Assembly: GCA_023386365.1 (NCBI GenBank) | Contig: JAEWJX010000035.1 | Location: 1 to 26,256 of the forward strand | Reading direction: 5' to 3' | From: Actinomycetes bacterium | GTDB taxonomy: Bacteria; Actinomycetota; Actinomycetes; Actinomycetales; Microbacteriaceae | Length of the DNA stretch: 26,256 bases | Shown: positions 8,106 to 15,342 of the stretch, one piece after another | How positions within the stretch are numbered: position 1 is the first letter of the stretch | Layout of the letters: each line of letters starts with the position of its first letter | The notes under the pieces: generated by a model | Told to the model about the DNA's origin: nothing | Databases searched by the model: none | What the model saw: the letters and a program-made list of their open reading frames with translations, nothing else | Translations under genes and position numbers: made by a program

Positions 8106-9638
8106 TCAGCCGATCCTTCGCATCGCGTTCGCGATCGCCACCGCGCGCAGAGGCGCCGCCGCCTTGTTCTGCGCCTCGATGTGCTCGGAGACCGGGTCGG
8201 AGTCTGCAACCAGCCCTGCACCGGCCTGCACATGTGCCACGTCACCGATCAGGGTCGCGGTGCGGATCGCGATCGCGAGATCCGCGTTGCCCGCGAGGTC
8301 GAAGTAGCCGACCACTCCCCCGTAGAGTCCGCGCTGCGCGACCTCCAGTTCGTCGATGATCTCGAGCGCACGCGGCTTCGGCGCACCCGAGAGCGTGCCG
8401 GCCGGGAAGGTGGCCCGGAACACGTCGACCGCGCTCGCATCCGCCCGCAGATCGCCTTCGACGCTCGAGACGAGGTGCATGATGTGGCTGAATCGCTCCA
8501 CCTGCATGAACTCGGTCACCTCGACGGTTCCGGCACCGCACACCTTCGAGAGGTCGTTGCGGGCGAGATCGACGAGCATCAGGTGCTCCGCGCGCTCCTT
8601 CGGATCGGCGAGCAGCTCGTCGGCGAGCTCCACGTCGCGCTCCGGCGTCTCGCCGCGCGGACGGGACCCGGCGATCGGATGGGTGAACACCCGGCCGCGC
8701 TGCACCTTCACCAGGGCCTCCGGCGACGAGCCGACGATCGCGTACGGCTCACCTGACGGCGTCTCCAGGCTCACCAGGTACATGTACGGGCTCGGGTTGA
8801 GCGCGCGGAGCACGCGGTACACCTCGAGAGGCGACGCCGACAGCTCGTGATCGAACCGCTGCGAGATGACCACCTGGAAGACGTCACCGTCGCGGATGAA
8901 CTCCTTCGAGCGCACCACCGACGCCTGGAACGCCTCCGGGGTGATGCGCGCACGCGGCTGCGGGGCGACACCCAGGTCGACCTCGGCGAGTTGCGCGGGC
9001 GTCGGCTGGGCCAACGACTGCTGCAAGGAGTCCAAACGCGTCTGGGCGTCGGCCCAGGCGGTCTCGGCAGACGTGACGCCGTCGTTGAGCACCGCGGCGA
9101 TCAGCGTGGCCGTGCCCGTGCGATGGTCGAGCGCGACCAGCTCCGAGACGAACGCCAGAGCCTGACCCGGCAGCTGCACCTCCTGCGGGGGGATCGCCGG
9201 AAGGTTCTCGAGCTGACGCACGGCCTCCCAGCCGATGAAGCCGACCAATCCGCCCGTCAGCGGCGGGTGCCCATCCTGCGGCGGCGTGCGCCAGCGGTCG
9301 TACAGGCGCTCCAGCGCGGCAAGCGGAGCCGTCGGCACCTCCTCGCCCAGGGCGCGTCCCGCATCGAGCCCATAGTCGATCCACACGGCCCGATCGCCGT
9401 CCGCGTCGCGCACCTGCGTGAGCACGCCCAGCGACCCGGCACCCACGAACGACCACCGCGACCAGATCCCGCCCTGCTCGGCGGACTCCAGCAGGAACGT
9501 ACCGGGCTTGCCGTCCGCCACCTTGCGGTAGACGCCGACCGGCGTCTCCCCGTCGGCGAACAGTTCGCGCAGCACGGGGACGACACGATGACCGGCGGCG
9601 ACCGCCGCATCGAACTCGGCGCGGGTGGTGGTGGTCAC
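8106..9638 (-). CDS. trpE: Anthranilate synthase component I
   Basis: TrpE converts chorismate to anthranilate using ammonia supplied by the TrpG amidotransferase, the first committed step to tryptophan. The 510-residue product has the chorismate-binding core: NPSPYMY (281-287), PIAGSRPRG (321-329), HLMLVDLARND (352-362), FPAGTLSGAPK (411-421), YGGVVGY (439-445) and QAGAGLVADSDP (471-482). LLES at 49-52 is the element known in this family to form the tryptophan feedback site, so the enzyme is probably inhibited by tryptophan. The GTG start overlaps the hisI stop by four bases (GTGA). There is therefore no room for a trp leader or attenuator directly before trpE. Neither trpG nor trpD is in the window. 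Confidence 0.97.
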   Translation of the reverse strand: MTTTTRAEFDAAVAAGHRVVPVLRELFADGETPVGVYRKVADGKPGTFLLESAEQGGIWSRWSFVGAGSLGVLTQVRDADGDRAVWIDYGLDAGRALGEEVPTAPLAALERLYDRWRTPPQDGHPPLTGGLVGFIGWEAVRQLENLPAIPPQEVQLPGQALAFVSELVALDHRTGTATLIAAVLNDGVTSAETAWADAQTRLDSLQQSLAQPTPAQLAEVDLGVAPQPRARITPEAFQASVVRSKEFIRDGDVFQVVISQRFDHELSASPLEVYRVLRALNPSPYMYLVSLETPSGEPYAIVGSSPEALVKVQRGRVFTHPIAGSRPRGETPERDVELADELLADPKERAEHLMLVDLARNDLSKVCGAGTVEVTEFMQVERFSHIMHLVSSVEGDLRADASAVDVFRATFPAGTLSGAPKPRALEIIDELEVAQRGLYGGVVGYFDLAGNADLAIAIRTATLIGDVAHVQAGAGLVADSDPVSEHIEAQNKAAAPLRAVAIANAMRRIG

Positions 9639-10012
9639 GCGGGCTCCTCCTCGGGTGAACCGATCACGGGATCGAGCGGGTCGACGTCGAAGCAGCTGTG
9701 CGCGCCCGTGTGGCAGGCAGGACCCTGCTGCACGACCCGCAGCAGCAGCGTGTCGCCGTCGCAGTCGAGGGCCGCCGTCTGCACGTACTGACGGTTGCCG
9801 CTCGTGTCGCCCTTGCGCCAGAACTCCTGACGGCTTCGCGACCAGAACGTCACACGCCCCTCGGTGAGGGTGCGTCGCAGCGCTTCCGCGTTCATATACC
9901 CGAGCATGAGCACCTCACCGGTGTCGTGCTGCTGGATGATCGCGGGAAGTAGACCCGACCCGTCGAAGCGCGCGCGGGCGACGACGTCGTCCACCTCAGT
10001 CTGGTCGCTCAT
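9635..10012 (-). CDS. hisI: Phosphoribosyl-AMP cyclohydrolase
   Basis: HisI opens the adenine ring of phosphoribosyl-AMP, the third step of histidine synthesis. The 125-residue product is the monofunctional cyclohydrolase domain; HisE is encoded separately at 11653-11916. The metal-binding DCDGDTL at 83-89 and the zinc cysteines Cys84, Cys100 and Cys107 (GPACHTG and SCF) are all present, as is the substrate-binding FWSRSRQEFWRKGDTSGN region, given here as 56-73. The ATG start overlaps the hisF stop by four bases, and its TGA overlaps trpE by four, physically joining the his and trp genes. The last ~12 residues are acidic and proline-containing and probably disordered. Confidence 0.97.
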   Translation of the reverse strand: MSDQTEVDDVVARARFDGSGLLPAIIQQHDTGEVLMLGYMNAEALRRTLTEGRVTFWSRSRQEFWRKGDTSGNRQYVQTAALDCDGDTLLLRVVQQGPACHTGAHSCFDVDPLDPVIGSPEEEPA

Positions 10013-10770
10013 CTGACCTCGATCCCGGCCCCCGCGAGGGCCGCCTTCACATCGCCGATCGTCAACTCTCCGTTGTGGAACACGGATGCCGCGAGCACGG
10101 CATCCGCGCCCGCCTCCACCGCCGGGGCGAAGTCCCGAGCAGCACCCGCACCCCCGCTCGCGATGACCGGCACGCTCGACAATTCGCGCATGGCGCGGAC
10201 GAGCTCCAGATCGAAACCCTCCTTGGTTCCGTCGGCATCGATCGAGTTGACGAGCAGCTCACCCGCACCACGCTCGATGGCCTCCCGAGCCCACGCGAGA
10301 GCGTCGCGGTCGGTCTCGGTCCGCCCGCCGTGGGTCGTCACCACGAAACCGGACTCCGTGCGGTCGGAGCGCTTGACGTCCAACGACAGCACGCACACCT
10401 GCGCGCCGAACCGGTCGGCGATCTCGCCGACGAGCTCCGGGCGGGCGATCGCCGCAGAGTTGATGCCCACCTTGTCGGCGCCGTGGCCCAGCAGCCTGGC
10501 CACATCTTCCGTGGAACGCACCCCACCACCGACGGTCAGAGGGATGAACACCTGCTCAGCGGTGGCCGTGACCGTGTCGTACATGGTGGAGCGATCCTCG
10601 ACCGTCGCCGTCACGTCGAGGAACGTGATCTCGTCGGCGCCCTGCTCGAAGTAGCGGCGTGCCAGCTCGACCGGATCACCCGCATCGCGCAGACCCTGGA
10701 AGTTCACACCCTTGACCACACGACCCGCGGCCACGTCGAGGCACGGGATGACCCGCACGACGACGCCCAT
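10009..10770 (-). CDS. hisF: Imidazole glycerol phosphate synthase cyclase subunit
   Basis: HisF, with the glutaminase HisH, converts PRFAR plus ammonia to imidazole glycerol phosphate and AICAR, linking histidine and purine synthesis. The 253-residue (beta/alpha)8 barrel contains the catalytic aspartates Asp12 (in VIPCLDV) and Asp131 (in VLSLDVKR), matching Asp11 and Asp130 of the Thermotoga enzyme. The phosphate-binding segments LTVGGGVRS and VIASGGAGA are intact. The ATG start overlaps the final base of the hisG stop (TGATG), and the stop overlaps hisI. The partner hisH and the preceding isomerase hisA are not in this window. Confidence 0.98.
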   Translation of the reverse strand: MGVVVRVIPCLDVAAGRVVKGVNFQGLRDAGDPVELARRYFEQGADEITFLDVTATVEDRSTMYDTVTATAEQVFIPLTVGGGVRSTEDVARLLGHGADKVGINSAAIARPELVGEIADRFGAQVCVLSLDVKRSDRTESGFVVTTHGGRTETDRDALAWAREAIERGAGELLVNSIDADGTKEGFDLELVRAMRELSSVPVIASGGAGAARDFAPAVEAGADAVLAASVFHNGELTIGDVKAALAGAGIEVR

Positions 10771-11609
10771 CAGATCCTCGCAGCGTGGATCGCGCTCACC
10801 AGGATCGCCCGTGCGCCCAGCGCGTACAGCTCGTCCATGACATGGTTCGTCTCCGAGCTGGGCACCATCACGCGGACCGCGACCCAGCCGGTGTCGCGGA
10901 GCGGGGAGACCGTCGGCGACTCGAGCCCCGGGGTGATGCGCACGGCCGCGTCGACCAGGTCAGCCGGGAGGTCGTAGTCGACCAGCACGTAGCGTCGCGC
11001 GACCATCACGCCCTGGATGCGACGCCGCAGCGTCTCGAGGCCCGCGACATCCGGCCGAGACGCGATCAGGACCGCATTCGACTCGAGGATGACGGGGCCG
11101 AACACCTCCAGCCCCTGCTTCTTGAGCGTGGAGCCCGTCTCGACGACGTCGGCGACCGCATCCGCGACCCCCAGACGGACCGCGGATTCCACGGCACCGT
11201 CGAGACGCACGACGGTCGCGTCGACACCCTCCGCCGCGAGGAAATCGCGCACGAGGGCGTCGTAGCTGGTGGCGACCCGCACACCCTGGAGGTCGGTCAG
11301 GTTCTCGAACCGCCCGATCGGGCCGGCGAAACGGAAGGTCGAGGCACCGAAATCGAGGGAGTCGATCTCGACCGCCTGCGAGTGCGAGTCGAGCAACAGA
11401 TCGCGGCCGGTGATGCCCACATCGAGCGCCCCCGAACCGACATAGGTGGCGATGTCGCGGGGCCGCAAGTAGAAGAACTCCACATCGTTGCGGGGGTCCG
11501 CGACGATCAGCTCCTTCTGGTCGCGACGCGTGGCATAGCCCGCCTCGCGCAGCATCTCGACGGCGGTCTCCGACAGCGTGCCCTTGTTGGGCACGGCGAT
11601 TCTCAGCAT
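10770..11609 (-). CDS. hisG: ATP phosphoribosyltransferase, long form
   Basis: HisG condenses ATP with PRPP, the first and rate-controlling step of histidine synthesis. The 279-residue product is the long form, with two periplasmic-binding-protein-like catalytic lobes (to about residue 205) and a C-terminal ACT-like regulatory domain (about 205-279). It therefore needs no HisZ and should be inhibited by histidine. The PRPP loop ADVVETGST lies at 153-161. LRIAVPNKG at the N-terminus and the GITGRDLL segment are typical. The ATG start lies 43 bases after hisE, with GAGAG upstream as a modest Shine-Dalgarno. The stop overlaps the hisF start by one base. Confidence 0.97.
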   Translation of the reverse strand: MLRIAVPNKGTLSETAVEMLREAGYATRRDQKELIVADPRNDVEFFYLRPRDIATYVGSGALDVGITGRDLLLDSHSQAVEIDSLDFGASTFRFAGPIGRFENLTDLQGVRVATSYDALVRDFLAAEGVDATVVRLDGAVESAVRLGVADAVADVVETGSTLKKQGLEVFGPVILESNAVLIASRPDVAGLETLRRRIQGVMVARRYVLVDYDLPADLVDAAVRITPGLESPTVSPLRDTGWVAVRVMVPSSETNHVMDELYALGARAILVSAIHAARI

Positions 11610-11625
11610 GATTCTGCTCTCAGGT

Positions 11626-11657
11626 TGTGAACGGTCATCGGCGGATGCGTGTTCACA
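11626..11657 (-). repeat. Inverted repeat spanning the hisE stop, hisE-hisG gap
   Basis: A 7-base inverted repeat, TGTGAAC and GTTCACA, is separated by 18 bases; one arm includes the hisE stop codon. It could be a small protein-binding operator or chance. The arms are short and no -10 or -35 box is evident beside it. Confidence 0.25.
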
Positions 11658-11916
11658 GATGTCGGTAGACGTCCTCGGGGGTGAGACCCTTCGCCACCAT
11701 CAGGACCTGCAGGTGGTACAGAAGCTGGGAGATCTCCTCCGCGGCCTCCACATCCGACTGGTACTCGGCGGCCATCCACACCTCGGCGGCCTCCTCGACG
11801 ATCTTCTTGCCGATCGCATGCACGCCGGCATCGAGCTCCGCAACGGTGCGCGACCCCTCGGGGCGCGCGACGGCCTTGGCGCTGAGCTCCTCGAAGAGGG
11901 CGTCGAAGGTCTTCAC
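11653..11916 (-). CDS. hisE: Phosphoribosyl-ATP pyrophosphohydrolase
   Basis: HisE hydrolyses phosphoribosyl-ATP to phosphoribosyl-AMP and pyrophosphate, the second histidine step. The 87-residue product is the stand-alone MazG-like all-alpha enzyme usual in actinobacteria. KKIVEEAAEV and EEISQLLYHLQVLM supply the acidic metal-binding residues. I chose GTG at 11916 because the protein then begins VKTFDALFEEL, like other HisE proteins. GTG at 11943 would add nine residues of proline-rich sequence (PPHQYPGG) with no family likeness and no better ribosome site. The chosen start has no Shine-Dalgarno and lies in a strong hairpin, so leaderless initiation is possible. The 43-base gap to hisG suggests co-transcription. 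Confidence 0.93.
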   Translation of the reverse strand: MKTFDALFEELSAKAVARPEGSRTVAELDAGVHAIGKKIVEEAAEVWMAAEYQSDVEAAEEISQLLYHLQVLMVAKGLTPEDVYRHL

Positions 11917-11939
11917 CCCACCAGGGTACTGGTGGGGTG
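11914..11939 (-). repeat. Perfect 11-base inverted repeat covering the hisE start codon
   Basis: CACCCCACCAG and CTGGTGGGGTG flank a 4-base loop (TACC on the transcript strand). The 3' arm ends with the GTG start of hisE. In an RNA that began upstream, this hairpin would bury the start codon. No T-run follows, so it is not a standard terminator. The long perfect match is unlikely to be accidental in such a short gap. Confidence 0.6.
11923..11928 (-). promoter_or_regulatory. Possible -10 box for leaderless hisE transcription
   Basis: TACCCT fits the actinobacterial TANNNT -10 pattern. Exactly six bases (GGTGGG) separate it from the GTG at 11916, which would make the start codon the transcription start, as in leaderless mRNAs common in actinobacteria. 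No good -35 box is seen. The hexamer lies in the loop and adjoining bases of the inverted repeat. This is inference only. Confidence 0.35.
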
Positions 11940-11944
11940 GCACC

Positions 11945-12313
11945 TCATCGGACGTCGAGAAGATCGATGACGAAGACGAGGGTGCGTCCGCCCAGGCGAT
12001 GCCCGGAGCCCGCGGGGCCGTAGGCGAGGGCGGGCGGGCACACGAGCTGGCGGCGTCCGCCGACCTTCATGCCGGGGATGCCGTCCTGCCAGCCCTTGAT
12101 GAGGCCCGCGAGCGGGAACTGGATCGACGAGCCGCGGTCCCAGCTGGCGTCGAACTGCTCGCCTGTCTCGTAGTCGACGCCGACGTAGTGCACGTCGACG
12201 GTCGCGCCGGGCGTCGCCTCGGCGCCGGTTCCGACCTCGAGGTCGGTGATGACGAGTTCGGTGGGGGCGGGGCCCTCGAGGAAGTCGATCTCGGGCTTGG
12301 TCTTGTCGGTCAT
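11945..12313 (-). CDS. FKBP-type peptidyl-prolyl cis-trans isomerase
   Basis: This is a 122-residue single-domain FKBP that catalyses proline isomerisation during protein folding. It has no signal peptide or lipobox, so it is presumably cytoplasmic. The fold signatures are VHYVGVDYETGEQFDASW, the FDAS pair Phe54-Asp55, IKGWQDGIPGMKVGGRRQL with Trp75, PPALAYG with Tyr98 and TLVFVIDLLDV at the end. The usual loop after AYG is replaced here by a Gly-rich PAGSGHRLGGR. The ATG at 12313 starts 20 bases after the rpe stop, with only a weak Shine-Dalgarno, and the stop is close to hisE. Its place among metabolic genes gives no hint of a specific client. Confidence 0.95.
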   Translation of the reverse strand: MTDKTKPEIDFLEGPAPTELVITDLEVGTGAEATPGATVDVHYVGVDYETGEQFDASWDRGSSIQFPLAGLIKGWQDGIPGMKVGGRRQLVCPPALAYGPAGSGHRLGGRTLVFVIDLLDVR

Positions 12314-12332
12314 GGGGTCCAGTCAACCAGAC

Positions 12333-12986
12333 TCAATGCGCGTGCGCCGCGGCATCGCGCAGTCCCGCGATCGCGGCATCCAGGTCATCCGCGCCGTAGA
12401 CGCTGGAACCCGCCACGAAGGTGTCGGCACCGGCCTCGGCGGCAATGCCGATGGTGTCGGCGGCGATCCCCCCGTCGACCTGCAGCCACAGGTCGATGCC
12501 GATTCGGTCCGCCTCAGCACGGAGCATCCGGAGCTTGGGCATCATGTCGGCCATGAAGCTCTGGCCGCCGAAGCCCGGCTCGACGGTCATCACGAGGACC
12601 TGGTCGAACTCGGGCAGCAACTCCAGGTACGGCTCGACGGCGGTGCCGGGTTTGAGTGCGATCGAGGCGCGAGCGCCGATCTCACGGATCCGCCGAGCGA
12701 GCGCGACGGGCTCCTTCGCCGCCTCGGCGTGGAACGTGACAGAGAAGACCCCGAGTTCCGCGTACCCGGGAGCCCAGCGGTCGGCCTCCGTGATCATCAG
12801 GTGCACGTCGAGCGGGATCGGCGAGACCCGCTGAACGGCGGCGACCATCTGCGGCCCGAAGGTGAGGTTCGGCACGAAATGGTTGTCCATGACGTCGACG
12901 TGCACGCCGTCGGCCGACGAGATGCGTTCCACGTCGGCCTGAATGTTGGCGAAGTCGGCGGACAGGATGCTGGGCTGGATCCGCAC
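12333..12986 (-). CDS. rpe: Ribulose-phosphate 3-epimerase
   Basis: Rpe interconverts ribulose-5-phosphate and xylulose-5-phosphate in the pentose phosphate pathway. The 217-residue TIM barrel has the metal site His29/Asp31 (HVDVMDNHFVPNLTFGP), His62 (VHLM) and Asp171 (VDGGI), with Asp31 and Asp171 as the acid-base pair. VEPGFGGQSF is the flexible loop and AGSSVYG the phosphate site. I favour GTG at 12986: it gives the usual family N-terminus (VRIQPSILSADF) and has AGGA seven bases upstream (12994-12997). An alternative GTG at 13016 overlaps the rsmB stop (GTGA) and would add ten residues, but GAAGG abuts it with no spacing. The upstream sequence looks like a repeat element. Confidence 0.95.
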   Translation of the reverse strand: MRIQPSILSADFANIQADVERISSADGVHVDVMDNHFVPNLTFGPQMVAAVQRVSPIPLDVHLMITEADRWAPGYAELGVFSVTFHAEAAKEPVALARRIREIGARASIALKPGTAVEPYLELLPEFDQVLVMTVEPGFGGQSFMADMMPKLRMLRAEADRIGIDLWLQVDGGIAADTIGIAAEAGADTFVAGSSVYGADDLDAAIAGLRDAAAHAH

Positions 12987-12993
12987 GGAACCG

Positions 12994-13023
12994 TCCTGAG
13001 CTGGTCGAAGGGTCACCCTTCGA
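12994..13023 (-). repeat. Intergenic palindromic repeat element at the rsmB/rpe junction
   Basis: On the plus strand the segment reads TCCTGAGC-TGG-TCGAAGGG, then TCA, then CCCTTCGA. The first part resembles the widespread bacterial intergenic repeat whose core is CCTTCGACAGGCTCAGG, common in Microbacterium-type genomes. Bases 13005-13012 and 13016-13023 form a perfect 8-base inverted repeat whose 3-base loop is the rsmB stop codon. The arm nearer rpe supplies the AGGA ribosome site for the preferred rpe start. Assignment to the known repeat family is from memory of its consensus. Confidence 0.55.
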
Positions 13024-14392
13024 GCGTAGTGAGCAGCTGGATGAACATCGCGTCGGTGCCGTCGCGGTGCGGCCAGAGTTGTACCCCGGGCGCCTCGGGA
13101 AGCATCAGCGGGGCGATCGCGACCTCGGCGAGCACCGCACGGGTGTCGACGACGCGCAGCGACGGATGCCGCGCGAGGGCGGCATCCACCTGCGCGCGCG
13201 TCTCCTCCGGATGCGGCGAGCAGGTCACGTAGGCCAGGAGCCCTCCCGGCACGAGCGCCGCGACCGCGGAATCGATGAGCTCGGCCTGCAGCGCGGTGAG
13301 GGCGGCGAGATCCGCGGCCGACTTCCGCCACCGAGCCTCCGGACGTCGCCGCAGCGCGCCCAGACCCGTGCACGGCGCGTCGAGCAGGATGCGGTCGAAC
13401 CGCTGCCCGTCACGCCCGAACCGCCGACCGTCACCCTCGACGACGCGGGGGGCGTCTTCCGACTCCCCGAACACGGCGAGGGCGTTGCGCACGAGACCCG
13501 CACGCGCCGGCACGACCTCGTTCGCCACGAGACGCGCCCCACCGACCGCCGCCTCCGCCGCGAGCACCGCCGCCTTGCCGCCGGGGCCCGCGCACACATC
13601 CAGCCAACGCTCCCCCGCGACGACCGGCCGCGCGCGGCTCAACGCCAGGGCCGCGAGTTGCGACCCCTCGTCCTGCACCCGAACCGTGCCCGCGGCGACC
13701 TCGGGAACCTCCGACGGGTCGCCCCCACGCGACCCGAGCGCCAGCGGCGAGAGGCGACCCGGCTGGAACGTCTCCTTCTCGGCCAGCACCGCGGGATCCG
13801 CGAGCCCCGGGAGCGCCGCGAACGCCACCTGGGGAGCGACGTTGTCCGCCCCGAGCAGGTCGGTCAGCTCCCCCGCAGCGCCCTCGGCATCGAGGGCATC
13901 CCGCAGCGCGTCGACTACCCAGACGGGATGCGAGAACTCGACCGCGAGACGGGCGGCACCGCCCAGCCCGTCGATCGCGCGGGCACGCCAGGTCTCAGCG
14001 GTCTCGCGCGACACCGCGCGCAGCACGCCGTTCACGAAACCCGCCGCCGACGCTTTCCGTGCGCGTCGAACGAGCTCGACCGACTCGTCGAGCACCGCGT
14101 GCGGCGCCACCCGCATCCCCAGCAGCTGGTGGACACCCAACCGCAGCACATCGAGCACCGGAGGATCGATCTTCGACACCGACCGCTTCGACGCCAGCTC
14201 GACGACGCGATCGTAGAGGCCCTGCATCCGCAGGGTCCCGTACACGAGTTCGGTGACGAAACCGGCGTCTGCGCCGCTCAGCCGCGCCTCCCGGATGCGC
14301 GACGGGAGCAGCAGGTTCGCGTACGCGTCCGACGACCGAACGGCCGCGAGGACATCGACGGCGACCAGGCGGCTCGGCTGGATGCGGCTCAC
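13013..14392 (-). CDS. rsmB: 16S rRNA m5C967 methyltransferase (RsmB/Fmu/Sun)
   Basis: This enzyme methylates cytosine 967 (E. coli numbering) of 16S rRNA using S-adenosylmethionine. The 459-residue product has an N-terminal NusB-like RNA-binding domain (about 5-140) and a C-terminal Rossmann methyltransferase. The SAM motif LDVCAGPGGK is at 264-273. The two catalytic cysteines are Cys341 in DAPCTGLGALRRRPE and Cys391 in VTCSPHPEE. GTG at 14392 is chosen because it overlaps the fmt stop by four bases (GTGA) and begins VSRIQPSRLVA; in-frame starts further up lie inside fmt. Fmt-rsmB-rpe order is typical of actinobacteria and links translation-related functions. The C-terminus (TTLEG) is partly encoded by a repeat element. 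Confidence 0.95.
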   Translation of the reverse strand: MSRIQPSRLVAVDVLAAVRSSDAYANLLLPSRIREARLSGADAGFVTELVYGTLRMQGLYDRVVELASKRSVSKIDPPVLDVLRLGVHQLLGMRVAPHAVLDESVELVRRARKASAAGFVNGVLRAVSRETAETWRARAIDGLGGAARLAVEFSHPVWVVDALRDALDAEGAAGELTDLLGADNVAPQVAFAALPGLADPAVLAEKETFQPGRLSPLALGSRGGDPSEVPEVAAGTVRVQDEGSQLAALALSRARPVVAGERWLDVCAGPGGKAAVLAAEAAVGGARLVANEVVPARAGLVRNALAVFGESEDAPRVVEGDGRRFGRDGQRFDRILLDAPCTGLGALRRRPEARWRKSAADLAALTALQAELIDSAVAALVPGGLLAYVTCSPHPEETRAQVDAALARHPSLRVVDTRAVLAEVAIAPLMLPEAPGVQLWPHRDGTDAMFIQLLTTLEG

Positions 14393-15315
14393 GCGAACAC
14401 CGTCTCGGCTTGCGCCGTGCGTCCCCGCCACCAGTCGGCCGCCGGCATCGGCTTCTTCCCGGCGGGCTGCACCGTGATCAACTCCAGAGGATCATCCGCC
14501 GTACCCACCAGGATCGACCTGCCCCGCTGGACGACGGCACCCGGGGCGAGCGAAGCCGCCCCATGCGCGATGGCGGCAGCGAGCACCTTGAACCGCTCAC
14601 CGTCGAGGGTCGTGGTCGCCCCCGGCTCCGGGGTCACACCCCGCAGGCGTGCATCGACCCGGACCGCCGGGTCCGCCCAGTCGATCCGGCCGTCCTCGAG
14701 GGTCAGCTTCGGCGCGGCGGTCGACTCCCCCACCTGATCCACGGCGACCGCCGTACCGGCGGCGATGTCGTCGACCACCCGGGAGAGCTGCTGCGCCCCC
14801 GACTCGCTCAGACTCTCGAGCAGATGACCCGCGGTCTGCACACGTCCGATCGGCACCGACTCCATCGCGAACACCGGGCCGGCATCCAACTCGGCGACCA
14901 GCCGGAACACCGCGGTCCCCGTCTCGGGATCACCGGCCATGATCGCCCGCTGCACGGGGGCGGCCCCACGCCAACGCGGAAGCAGCGAGAAGTGCAGATT
15001 GATCCACCCGTGGCGCGGTGCGCTCAGCACCGGCTCCCGGATCAGCCCGCCATAGGCCACAACGACACCCAAGTCGGCCTGCAGGCCCAGGAGCTCGGCC
15101 TCCACCGACGCGAGCCGATTCGCCTTGATCACCGGGATGCCCGCCTCCTCGGCGAGCTGCGCGACCGGCGTGGGAGTGAGCACGCGCTTGCGACCGAGAG
15201 GGGCATCCTCCCGCGTCACCACGGCTACGACCTCGTGCGGCCCGGCGAGAAGCGCTCGCAGACTCGGGACGGCGGCGGCCGGGCTGCCGGCGAAGACGAT
15301 GCGGAGCGGAGTCAC
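14389..15315 (-). CDS. fmt: Methionyl-tRNA formyltransferase
   Basis: Fmt formylates initiator Met-tRNA with 10-formyltetrahydrofolate, providing fMet for translation initiation. The 308-residue product has the N-terminal formyltransferase Rossmann domain (about 1-190) and a C-terminal OB-like tRNA-binding domain (about 205-300). Catalytic Asn106, His108 and Asp144 are in place (WINLHFSLLPRWRGAAPVQ and LDAGPVF), at the same numbers as in E. coli Fmt. The N-terminal loop reads FAGSPAAAVPSL, a variant of the common FAGTPEFAVPSL. The start is GTG at 15315, 27 bases after the priA stop. The stop overlaps the rsmB start. Confidence 0.97.
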   Translation of the reverse strand: MTPLRIVFAGSPAAAVPSLRALLAGPHEVVAVVTREDAPLGRKRVLTPTPVAQLAEEAGIPVIKANRLASVEAELLGLQADLGVVVAYGGLIREPVLSAPRHGWINLHFSLLPRWRGAAPVQRAIMAGDPETGTAVFRLVAELDAGPVFAMESVPIGRVQTAGHLLESLSESGAQQLSRVVDDIAAGTAVAVDQVGESTAAPKLTLEDGRIDWADPAVRVDARLRGVTPEPGATTTLDGERFKVLAAAIAHGAASLAPGAVVQRGRSILVGTADDPLELITVQPAGKKPMPAADWWRGRTAQAETVFA

Positions 15316-15342
15316 CAGACGATTCTGCCCCGTCCGAGGAAC

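Noticed and set aside
9600..9700. Tryptophan attenuator or leader peptide before trpE
   Set aside because: trpE starts inside the hisI stop codon; there is no non-coding leader, Trp-codon run or T-box.
13067..14737. A 556-codon plus-strand open frame
   Set aside because: It is antisense to rsmB and the end of fmt; both minus-strand genes have intact catalytic motifs.
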